From NCBI GenBank assembly GCA_900551435.1, contig URVW01000075.1:1-11100 (forward strand): a DNA stretch of 11,100 bases, written 5' to 3'. Below are positions 1 to 5,857 of this stretch, piece after piece. Made by a program: the position numbers and the translations under genes. Position 1 is the stretch's first letter. Every line of letters starts with the position of its first letter. The notes under the pieces are model-generated. The model saw only the letters and a list, made by a program, of their open reading frames with translations. It ran no database searches and had not been told where the DNA came from. This DNA is from an uncultured Faecalibacterium sp. (GTDB lineage Bacteria > Bacillota > Clostridia > Oscillospirales > Ruminococcaceae).

Positions 1-5
1 AGGGT

Positions 6-41
6 TTGGGACTATCCCAACAAGCATTTTGCAACGCAAAA
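6..41. promoter_or_regulatory. Two 15-bp palindromes, candidate LysR boxes
   Basis: Two perfect 6-3-6 palindromes lie 21 bp apart centre to centre: TTGGGA-CTA-TCCCAA (6-20, centre 13) and TTTTGC-AAC-GCAAAA (27-41, centre 34). Both contain the T-N11-A signature of LysR-type boxes (T7/A19 and T28/A40), and a 21-bp offset puts them on the same DNA face. They are about 110-140 bp upstream of the LysR start, rather far for simple autoregulation. They could instead serve a divergent target gene to the left of the window. The arm sequences differ, so a single protein need not bind both. The palindromes are seen; the function is inferred. Confidence 0.4.
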
Positions 42-84
42 ATGGCGTTTGTATATACGGACGCCCTGCTTGCTGGAACACTTC

Positions 85-113
85 TTGATTTTAACACAAT
101 CGGATGTTATCTT
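85..113 (+). promoter_or_regulatory. Putative sigma-A promoter of the LysR gene
   Basis: TTGATT (85-90) and TATCTT (108-113) are separated by 17 bp and each matches four of six consensus positions. Transcription would begin near 120, leaving a short leader of about 30 nt before the start codon at 149. No other hexamer pair in the first 148 bases is clearly better. Confidence 0.4.
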
Positions 114-148
114 ATTCTTATAGAAATCTCCGAAGGGCAGGTGTTTTC

Positions 149-1051
149 ATGTACAATCATCAGCTGGAAACCTTCATCCGTGTGGCGGATGCAGGCAGCT
201 TCAACAAGGCGGCAGAGGAAAGCTACATCACGCCAACGGCCATCATCAAGCAGATCAACTTATTGGAAGATTCCCTTGGTGTCAAGCTGTTCAAGCGTAC
301 TCGCCGGGGACTAACACTGACCAAAGCAGGCCGTTCCATGTATCAGGATGCCAAGTACATCATTCAATACTGCCATGATTCTGTCATTCGTGCCCGGAAC
401 GCAATGCAGGAGGATTCCAACGTCATCCGCATTGGTTCCTCTCCCATGACACCTGCCCAGCTGCTCATGGAACTGTGGTCGAAAGTGCAGACCATCTGCC
501 CGGACATCAAATTCCAGATTGTGCCTTTTGAAAACACCCCGGAAAATGCACGGGAAATTCTGGCGAACCTCGGCACGAACATTGATGTAGTAGGCGGCAT
601 CTTTGATGAAACGATGCTGCATCTGCGCAAATGTGCCGGTCTGGAACTGGTTCGCAGGCCGTTTTACTGCGCGGTTTCCATCCATCATAAACTTGCGGCA
701 AAAGACCGCTTGCAGATCACAGACCTGTACGGCGAAAATCTACTGCTGATGCACCGTGGATGGAGCCACTATGTAGATGAACTGCGGGATGATTTATGGC
801 AGCACCATCCACAAGTAAATATCGTGGATTTTGAATTTTACAGCATGGACATCTTCAACCGCTGCGAAAACACCAACGATGTGCTGCTGGCAATTCCGGG
901 CTGGGCCAATGTCCACCCATTGCTGAAAGTGATTCCAGTAGATTGGGATTACGGCATCCCCTATGGTATCCTGCACTCCCCGAATCCAACGCCTGCCGTT
1001 CAGCGTTTTCTGGATGCGGCTAAAATAGCCAGCAAGGAATTGTATCGCTGA
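149..1051 (+). CDS. LysR-type transcriptional regulator
   Basis: This encodes a 300-residue LysR-family DNA-binding regulator, the usual length for the family. The N-terminal winged helix-turn-helix covers about residues 3-62, with the recognition region around residues 17-40 (GSFNKAAEESYITPTAIIKQ) followed by LLEDSLGVKLFKR. Residues from about 90 to 295 resemble the periplasmic-binding-protein-like effector domain. The start at 149 is preferred over the in-frame ATG at 104 because the LysR fold begins with YNHQLETFIRVAD and an AAGGGCAGG ribosome binding site lies just before it. The gene ends at a strong terminator and points the same way as the operon downstream, so it is probably a separate transcript that may control that operon. 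The effector is unknown. The family call is firm; the target is inferred. Confidence 0.95.
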   Translation: MYNHQLETFIRVADAGSFNKAAEESYITPTAIIKQINLLEDSLGVKLFKRTRRGLTLTKAGRSMYQDAKYIIQYCHDSVIRARNAMQEDSNVIRIGSSPMTPAQLLMELWSKVQTICPDIKFQIVPFENTPENAREILANLGTNIDVVGGIFDETMLHLRKCAGLELVRRPFYCAVSIHHKLAAKDRLQITDLYGENLLLMHRGWSHYVDELRDDLWQHHPQVNIVDFEFYSMDIFNRCENTNDVLLAIPGWANVHPLLKVIPVDWDYGIPYGILHSPNPTPAVQRFLDAAKIASKELYR

Positions 1052-1070
1052 TACGCCACTGCAACGAGAA

Positions 1071-1109
1071 GCTGCTGCATGAGAAATCATGCAGTGGCTT
1101 TTTCTTTTT
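1071..1109 (+). terminator. Intrinsic terminator after the LysR gene
   Basis: The stem runs from 1071-1082 to 1087-1098 with a GAAA tetraloop (1083-1086). It has two G-U pairs near the base and an eight-pair perfect top (CTGCATGA/TCATGCAG). The U tract TTTTTCTTTTT (1099-1109) follows directly. Just upstream, GCCACTGC (1055-1062) is exactly complementary to the 3' half of the stem (GCAGTGGC, 1091-1098), so a competing structure that breaks the terminator can be drawn. Confidence 0.9.
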
Positions 1110-1122
1110 ACAAAAGATGCAC

Positions 1123-1153
1123 TTGACCTAAAGCTGACTCTAAGTGTTACAAT
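1123..1153 (+). promoter_or_regulatory. Operon promoter with 19-bp spacer and MerR-type dyad
   Basis: TTGACC (-35, 1123-1128) and TACAAT (-10, 1148-1153) are separated by 19 bp, too long for good unassisted recognition. The spacer is covered by an imperfect dyad at 1126-1145, ACCTAAAGCT/GACTCTAAGT, with seven of ten positions symmetric. A long spacer with the operator lying between the hexamers is the hallmark of promoters untwisted by MerR-family activators. Transcription would start near 1160, leaving a leader of about 120 nt. No MerR-family gene is in the window, so the regulator would be encoded elsewhere. Hexamers and dyad are seen; MerR control is inferred. Confidence 0.6.
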
Positions 1154-1169
1154 CAGGGGGTCAAACGGG

Positions 1170-1201
1170 TTGTTTGAACCTTTGAGTTCAAACAAGTGAA
1201 C
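1170..1201. repeat. 10-bp inverted repeat plus a third half-site at 11-bp phasing
   Basis: TTGTTTGAAC (1170-1179) and GTTCAAACAA (1186-1195) form a perfect 10-bp inverted repeat around a 6-bp centre. A further TGAAC lies at 1197-1201. The cores TGAAC (1175), GTTCA (1186) and TGAAC (1197) therefore recur exactly 11 bp apart in alternating orientation, on one face of the helix. This is most simply an operator for a dimeric regulator. It lies within the predicted leader of the 1148-1153 promoter and about 65 bp upstream of any start served by TATACT at 1235-1240. Alternatively it could act as an RNA hairpin in the leader. Confidence 0.55.
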
Positions 1202-1234
1202 AAAGTGGAGATTCCGGGAAATGCAGACTTGCGC

Positions 1235-1240
1235 TATACT
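1235..1240 (+). promoter_or_regulatory. Possible second -10 element (TATACT)
   Basis: TATACT matches five of six -10 consensus bases, but the position 17 bp upstream holds TTCCGG, not a recognisable -35. Such a promoter would need an activator. A start near 1247 would place the centre of the 1170-1195 inverted repeat at about -65, the standard recognition-site position for LysR-type activators. This is a conditional, low-confidence call. Confidence 0.25.
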
Positions 1241-1280
1241 GGAACCAGAAAAAGAGAGTACCTCAAAGGAGGAACGACCG

Positions 1281-1817
1281 ATGAAGAAAGTCTTGATTTT
1301 GTCCGGCAGTCCCCGCAAGGACGGCAACTCCGACCTGCTGTGCAGTGAGTTTATGCGTGGTGCGCAGGAGAGCGGCAACGAAGTGCAAAAGATCTTCGTG
1401 CGCAGCAAGAAGATTGCGCCTTGCAATGCCTGCTATTACTGCCGCGACCACGGCGGCAAGTGTGCCCTGAACGATGACATGAGCGAAATTCTGGACGCAA
1501 TGCAGGCGGCAGATGTTATCGTGATGGCAAGCCCAGTGTACTTCTACTCCATTGATGCACAGATGAAGATCATCATCGACCGCAGCCTTGCCCGGTGGAC
1601 GAACATTCCGAACAAGGAGTTCTATTTCATCATGACCTGCGCGGACGATAACCGTGCTGCCATGGCCTGTACCTTGGAGTGTTTCCGGGGCTTTACCGCC
1701 TGCCTGAATGGTGCCAAGGAAAAGGGGGTCATCTACGGCACCGGCGTATATCGGCCCGGCGAGGTGATGTCCTCCCCGGCCATGAAGGAAGCCTACGAGA
1801 TGGGCAAAAATGTCTGA
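1281..1817 (+). CDS. Isf-like iron-sulfur flavoprotein / NADPH-dependent FMN reductase family
   Basis: This 178-residue cytoplasmic protein has a flavodoxin-like fold. Its N-terminal phosphate-binding loop is LSGSPRKDGNS (residues 7-17), with a second flavin-contact loop ASPVYFYS around residues 80-90. It carries the compact cysteine set C48-X2-C51-X2-C54-X6-C61. That matches the CX2CX2CX4-7C motif that binds a [4Fe-4S] cluster in archaeal and clostridial iron-sulfur flavoproteins, which pass electrons from ferredoxin to oxidants. The start at 1281 is set by AAAGGAGG (1265-1272), 8 nt away; the in-frame ATG at 1221 lies upstream of this site and is unlikely. It is the first gene of the operon, 33 nt before the alcohol dehydrogenase. 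The physiological oxidant (oxygen species, quinone or enone) cannot be told from sequence. Confidence 0.85.
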   Translation: MKKVLILSGSPRKDGNSDLLCSEFMRGAQESGNEVQKIFVRSKKIAPCNACYYCRDHGGKCALNDDMSEILDAMQAADVIVMASPVYFYSIDAQMKIIIDRSLARWTNIPNKEFYFIMTCADDNRAAMACTLECFRGFTACLNGAKEKGVIYGTGVYRPGEVMSSPAMKEAYEMGKNV

Positions 1818-1850
1818 TTTCCCAGTTTTATATAAAGGAGTGTAACGGCT

Positions 1851-3011
1851 ATGAACAATTTTCTGTTTGAAAACAAGACCAAGGTTTATTTCGGCAAGGG
1901 TGGCGTGAAGGAATATCTGGGCTGTCTGCTGGAGCACTACGGCGATACCGTGATGCTGGCCTACGGCGGCGGTTCTATCAAGCACAATGGTGTCTATGAT
2001 GAAATCGTCGGTATTCTGAACGCCGAGGGTAAGCGCATCGTGGAGTTTCCCGGCATCATGCCCAATCCCACCTATGCCAAGGTGCAGGAGGGTGCAAAGC
2101 TGGCCCGTGAGAACCATGTGGATTTGATCCTTGCCGTGGGCGGCGGTTCCGTGTCCGACTGCTGCAAGGTGGTGTCCGCACAGGCCAAGGTGGACGAAGA
2201 TTTGTGGGAGCTGGAAAACACCAAGCATACTCGTCCCACTGAGTTCATCCCGCTGGGCACCATCGTCACGGTGTTCGGTACCGGCTCCGAGATGAACAAC
2301 GGCGCGGTCATCACCCATGAGGAAAAGAAGATTAAGGGGGCCCTGTGGGGTGCACAGGCCGACTTTGCTTTCCTCGACCCCACCTACACGTTGTCCGTTC
2401 CCATGAAGCAGGTCATTTCCGGTGCGTTCGACACCCTGAGCCACGCGATGGAAACTTACTTCGGCAAGCCGGACGAGAACAACCTCTCCGATGACATCAA
2501 CGAAGCCGTCATGCGCAGCGTCATCCGCAACATCCGCGTCCTGTTGACCGACAAGGACAACTACGAGGCCCGCAGCGAACTGGCATGGGCTTCGGCTATG
2601 GCCGAAAACGGCATCCTGAAAATCGGCAAGGTCACCGACTTCCAGTGTCACATGATCGAGCATCAGCTGGGTGCCTACACCAACTGCAACCACGGTGCTG
2701 GTCTGGCGGTCATTCACCCGGTGCTGTACCGTCACCTGCTCCCGGCCAACACCGCACGGTTCGCCCGCTTTGCACAGAACGTCTGGGGCATCGACCCGGC
2801 GGGCAAATCCGAGCTGAAACTGGCACAGGCTGGCGTGGAGGCTCTGGCGGCCTTCATCAAGGAGATCGGGATGCCCACCACCTTTGCAGAACTGGGCATC
2901 CCTGCCGACACCGACCTCAAGGCTGTGGCCGATTCCACCGTGCTGACCGGCGGCTGCTGCAAGAAGCTGAGCCGCGAAGAACTGCTGGACATCCTCAACG
3001 AGTGCAAGTAA
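1851..3011 (+). CDS. Iron-containing alcohol dehydrogenase, BDH/YqhD type
   Basis: This 386-residue cytoplasmic enzyme interconverts aldehydes and primary alcohols with NAD(P)H. Two nucleotide-binding segments are visible: YGGGSIKHNG (residues 38-47) and VGGGSVSD (96-103). Four residues fit the metal ligands of group III alcohol dehydrogenases: D194 and H198 in GAFDTLSHAME, H267 in CHMIEHQLGA, and H281 in NHGAGLAVIHP. Their numbering coincides with the ligands known in E. coli YqhD. The first glycine-rich segment is typical of the butanol dehydrogenase/YqhD branch, which favours reduction of short-chain and reactive aldehydes. AAAGGAG (1834-1840) lies 10 nt before the start. Its place between a flavoprotein and an aldo/keto reductase suggests carbonyl detoxification or fermentative alcohol formation; the choice between them is open. 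Confidence 0.95.
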   Translation: MNNFLFENKTKVYFGKGGVKEYLGCLLEHYGDTVMLAYGGGSIKHNGVYDEIVGILNAEGKRIVEFPGIMPNPTYAKVQEGAKLARENHVDLILAVGGGSVSDCCKVVSAQAKVDEDLWELENTKHTRPTEFIPLGTIVTVFGTGSEMNNGAVITHEEKKIKGALWGAQADFAFLDPTYTLSVPMKQVISGAFDTLSHAMETYFGKPDENNLSDDINEAVMRSVIRNIRVLLTDKDNYEARSELAWASAMAENGILKIGKVTDFQCHMIEHQLGAYTNCNHGAGLAVIHPVLYRHLLPANTARFARFAQNVWGIDPAGKSELKLAQAGVEALAAFIKEIGMPTTFAELGIPADTDLKAVADSTVLTGGCCKKLSREELLDILNECK

Positions 3012-3046
3012 TCAAGGAACGAAAAATACAAAAGGAGCTATTTATT

Positions 3047-3892
3047 ATGGAATTCATTACTCTGAACAATGGCGTCAAGATGCCGGCAGAGGGCATCGGC
3101 ACCTTCCTGCTGACCCCGGACGAAGCTGAAACTGCCGTGCTGAGTGCGCTGAAAAACGGCGCACGGCTCATTGACACCGCCAACGCCTACTGCAACGAAA
3201 AAGCCGTGGGCCGCGCCATGAAGAAGTCCGGTCTGCTGCGGGAGGAAATTTTCCTCGAAACCAAGCTGTGGCCCAGCTTCTACACCGATGCCGATGCTGT
3301 GGACAAGACGCTGGCACGTCTGGACACCGACTACATCGACCTACTGCTCATTCACCAGCCTGCCGGTGATTACGTTGCCGGTTATCGCCTGATGGAAAAG
3401 GCTTACAAGGAGGGCAAAGTCCGTGCCATCGGTCTGTCCAACTTCAACGAGGAGCAGATCAAAGAAATTCTGAGCATCTGCGAAGTCAAGCCCACCATCC
3501 TCCAGACCGAAGTTCACCCCTACGCCCAGCAGAAAGAACTGAAAGCCTTCCTCGCCGAGAATGGCATGGTTATTCAGGCATGGTATCCGCTGGGCCACGC
3601 TGACAAGGGCCTGCTGGAAGAGCCGTTGTTCACCCGCCTTGCAGCAAAGTACGGCAAGAGCAACGTGCAAATTATTCTGCGCTGGCACATTCAGGCAGGC
3701 AATGTGGTCATTCCCGGCTCCAAGAACCCGGCCCACATCCACGACAACTTCGATGTGTTCGATTTTGCGCTGACCGATGCAGAAATGCAGGAGATCACCA
3801 CGCTGAACAAGGATAAACGGTATTATGAGGTCACGGAGGATAAGCTGGCGGCATTCGCCACCATGTTTCCTCCCGTGGACGATCAGAAGTAA
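3047..3892 (+). CDS. Aldo/keto reductase
   Basis: This 281-residue NAD(P)H-dependent carbonyl reductase has a (beta/alpha)8-barrel fold. The complete catalytic tetrad is visible as D43 and Y48 (DTANAYCNE), K73 (ETKLW) and H103 (LLIHQP). The signature GLSNF is at 129-133. The cofactor loop reads VIPGSKNPAHIHDNF (221-235). The lysine and arginine that grip the 2'-phosphate of NADPH in many family members are replaced by G224 and H230, so cofactor preference may be relaxed or shifted. AAAAGGAG (3030-3037) fixes the start. A longer reading frame opens at 2585 inside the dehydrogenase but has no such site and no homologous extension. It lies 35 nt after the dehydrogenase and probably shares its transcript. 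Confidence 0.95.
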   Translation: MEFITLNNGVKMPAEGIGTFLLTPDEAETAVLSALKNGARLIDTANAYCNEKAVGRAMKKSGLLREEIFLETKLWPSFYTDADAVDKTLARLDTDYIDLLLIHQPAGDYVAGYRLMEKAYKEGKVRAIGLSNFNEEQIKEILSICEVKPTILQTEVHPYAQQKELKAFLAENGMVIQAWYPLGHADKGLLEEPLFTRLAAKYGKSNVQIILRWHIQAGNVVIPGSKNPAHIHDNFDVFDFALTDAEMQEITTLNKDKRYYEVTEDKLAAFATMFPPVDDQK

Positions 3893-3948
3893 ATTTCAAG
3901 CAGTTTGCAGCTGGGTGCGGAGAGTTTTTTGCGGAAAATGAACCAGAT

Positions 3949-3955
3949 GAAAGGG
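3949..3955 (+). promoter_or_regulatory. Ribosome binding site choosing between two ATGs
   Basis: GAAAGGG lies 3 nt from the ATG at 3959 but 9 nt from the ATG at 3965. The second spacing is normal for this window, so the hydrolase most likely starts at 3965 with MNKITRK rather than MKMNKITRK. Confidence 0.6.
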
Positions 3956-3964
3956 TAAATGAAG

Positions 3965-5116
3965 ATGAATAAGATCACGCGCAAAAGTTTTCTGAAAGTT
4001 TTTGCCGCCACCATGGTGGGTGGTGCAGCCGCTTCCGCACTGACGGGTGCAGCGGCTCCTGTTTCCATTGACGAAACAAACGGCAAGGTAAGCCGCTGGG
4101 TAAAGAACAGCCTGAACCCGGACGGCCCGCTGACGATTGCCAAGCAAGGAATGTTCTCCTCCGGCGGCACGGTCACGGCACCGGTGGCAGGCACTTATGA
4201 TGCCACCACCAACTGGCTGGACACTACCCGTGCAGGCAACACCGCTCATGTGGATCACGCTAATGTTCTGTATCAAATCCCGGCAGACAGCAATGGCTGG
4301 CCGATGGTGTATCTGCACGGCTACGGACAGTCCCGCATGGGCTGGATGACCACCCCGGATGGCCGTCAGGGCTGGGCCGATCTGTTCCTGCGCAACGGCT
4401 ACTCTGCATTCTTGGTAGACCAGCCCCGCCGTGGTGAGGCTGGCAGTGCCGCCCAGATGAGCACGGACGGTTTCCTCGATACTTGGTCTGCCGACTCCAA
4501 GGACTACAAGCCCGGCGATCAGGCATGGTACACCCACTTCCGCATTGGCCGTGTTGCCCCGGAACGGTACGAAGGCTCCCAGTTCCCGGAGGGCGATGCT
4601 GCACAGAATCAGTTCTTCCGCCAGATGACCCCCAACACCGGCGACTTCGATCAGGCAGTTTCTGCCGCCGCACTGGGCGAGGTGATGAAGGACGTGCAGA
4701 CCCTGACCGGCCACAAGTCCATTTTCGTCACCCACTCGCAGGGCGGTGCAGTCGGCTGGGATGTGCCCGCCGACAACATTGCCGCCATTGTTGCCATTGA
4801 GCCGGGCGGAACCCCTGCCATCGGCTCGGAGCAGTACACGAAACTGCTGAGCGCAGGTATTCCAATCGCTATCTACTTTGGCGATTACATCGACAACGGC
4901 CCGGAAGATATCATGTCCACCAGCTTCTGGCGGCAGGTACGGGACGGCGCACTGGCCTTTGCCGCCCAGTACAATGCCGATGGCGGTGACTGCACTGTGG
5001 TCGATCTGCCGAAAATCGGCATCACCGGCAACTCCCACTTCATGTTCCAAGAGCTGAACAACAAAGAGATAGCTGATCACATTTATCAGTGGCTGGAGAG
5101 CCGCTCACTGGCATGA
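3965..5116 (+). CDS. Exported alpha/beta hydrolase (esterase-like) with twin-arginine-like signal
   Basis: This 383-residue serine hydrolase is probably an extracytoplasmic esterase. The N-terminus ITRKSFLKVFAA (residues 4-15) resembles a Tat motif but has R-K in place of R-R. A hydrophobic stretch follows, with possible signal peptidase sites after A25 or A29. The mature part shows an oxyanion-region motif YLHGYGQS (116-123) and the nucleophile motif THSQGG (S258). A likely acid is E279 (AIEPGG) and a likely base is H358 (GNSHFMFQ). A glutamate acid in this position recalls the Alcaligenes esterase subgroup of the fold. The substrate is unknown. It follows the AKR by 72 nt, the widest gap in the operon, with no convincing promoter or terminator between. 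Fold and triad are well supported; the export route is less sure. Confidence 0.85.
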   Translation: MNKITRKSFLKVFAATMVGGAAASALTGAAAPVSIDETNGKVSRWVKNSLNPDGPLTIAKQGMFSSGGTVTAPVAGTYDATTNWLDTTRAGNTAHVDHANVLYQIPADSNGWPMVYLHGYGQSRMGWMTTPDGRQGWADLFLRNGYSAFLVDQPRRGEAGSAAQMSTDGFLDTWSADSKDYKPGDQAWYTHFRIGRVAPERYEGSQFPEGDAAQNQFFRQMTPNTGDFDQAVSAAALGEVMKDVQTLTGHKSIFVTHSQGGAVGWDVPADNIAAIVAIEPGGTPAIGSEQYTKLLSAGIPIAIYFGDYIDNGPEDIMSTSFWRQVRDGALAFAAQYNADGGDCTVVDLPKIGITGNSHFMFQELNNKEIADHIYQWLESRSLA

Positions 5117-5166
5117 GCGATTCTCTGAGATTCCCGGCATTTCACATAGATAGAGGTGTGCTTCGT

Positions 5167-5835
5167 ATGAAGAATAAAATTTCCCGCCGCCAGTTTTTGC
5201 AGGTTGCTGGCGCATCTGCTGCCGCCCTGCTGCTGGCTTCCTGCTCCGGCAATTCCGCTAGCAGTGTGAGCAGTTCTTCTGTGGCCGCTTCCAGTGAAGC
5301 CGCATCCAGCGCGGCTGCTTCTTCGGAAGCTACCAGCACGGTAACGACTACAGGCAAAACGCTGGTGGTGTATTTCTCCGCCACCGGCACTACACAGGGC
5401 GTAGCGCAGACCATCGCCGACACCGTGGGTGCTGACCTGTTTGAAGTCGTTCCGTCTGACCCTTATACCTCCGATGATTTGAACTGGACGAACAATGACA
5501 GCCGCGTTTCCCGTGAACACAACGACGAGGGCCTTCGTGCTGTGGCTTTGGAAAGCACCGATGTGGACGGCTGGGACGATTACGACACCGTGTTCATCGG
5601 CTACCCCATCTGGTGGGGCATCGCCGCATGGCCCATGAGCAGCTTTGTTGCCGTCAATGACTTCACCGGCAAAACGGTCATTCCGTTCTGCACTTCGACT
5701 TCCTCCGGCATCGGCCAGAGCGGTGATCTGCTGGCCGAATTAGCGGACGCCGGCACTTGGCTGGACGGCCAGCGGTTCAGCCGCGGCAGCAGTGAGAGCG
5801 ATATTGCAAGCTGGATCGCAGGGCTGAATTTGTAA
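5167..5835 (+). CDS. Tat-exported lipoprotein flavodoxin
   Basis: This 222-residue flavodoxin-domain protein is predicted to be anchored on the outer face of the membrane. The N-terminus has a canonical Tat motif ISRRQFLQV (residues 5-13), a hydrophobic core, and a lipobox LASC with lipidation at C26. A Ser/Ala-rich low-complexity tether runs from about 27 to 62. The flavodoxin domain starts at TLVVYFSATGTTQG (65-78), whose phosphate loop binds FMN. YPIWWG (146-151) and CTSTSSGIGQS (175-185) form the other flavin loops. Tat export fits because FMN is normally inserted before export. The start at 5167 is preferred because AGAGGTG (5152-5158) precedes it and the Tat signal begins there; ATG codons at 5089 and 5113 lack support. 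The electron donor and acceptor are not evident. Confidence 0.9.
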   Translation: MKNKISRRQFLQVAGASAAALLLASCSGNSASSVSSSSVAASSEAASSAAASSEATSTVTTTGKTLVVYFSATGTTQGVAQTIADTVGADLFEVVPSDPYTSDDLNWTNNDSRVSREHNDEGLRAVALESTDVDGWDDYDTVFIGYPIWWGIAAWPMSSFVAVNDFTGKTVIPFCTSTSSGIGQSGDLLAELADAGTWLDGQRFSRGSSESDIASWIAGLNL

Positions 5836-5857
5836 AATCTAAAAGGAGTATCTTCCA

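Noticed and set aside
6..314. Short + strand open frame at the left end
   Set aside because: It overlaps the LysR gene in another frame and its first part lies over palindromes and the promoter; no family resemblance.
1221..1280. Upstream ATG for the first Isf-like gene
   Set aside because: The extra 20 residues do not resemble the family and the strong ribosome binding site lies inside them.
1154..1280. Riboswitch or T-box in the operon leader
   Set aside because: The region has an inverted repeat but no conserved aptamer motifs I can recognise, and no terminator/antiterminator pair before the start codon.
1263..2735. 490-codon open frame on the - strand
   Set aside because: Shadow of the Isf-like and alcohol dehydrogenase genes, without ribosome binding site or recognisable domain.
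2585..3046. N-terminal extension of the aldo/keto reductase
   Set aside because: It overlaps the dehydrogenase in another frame and reads as arginine-rich, unstructured sequence. The AKR starts cleanly at 3047 after AAAAGGAG.
3896..5080. 394-codon open frame on the - strand
   Set aside because: Shadow of the exported hydrolase gene; the + strand product has a full catalytic triad and signal peptide.
5089..5166. ATG codons at 5089 and 5113, the latter overlapping the previous stop codon
   Set aside because: The overlap looks like translational coupling, but either start would bury the Tat signal. The 5167 start has its own ribosome binding site.
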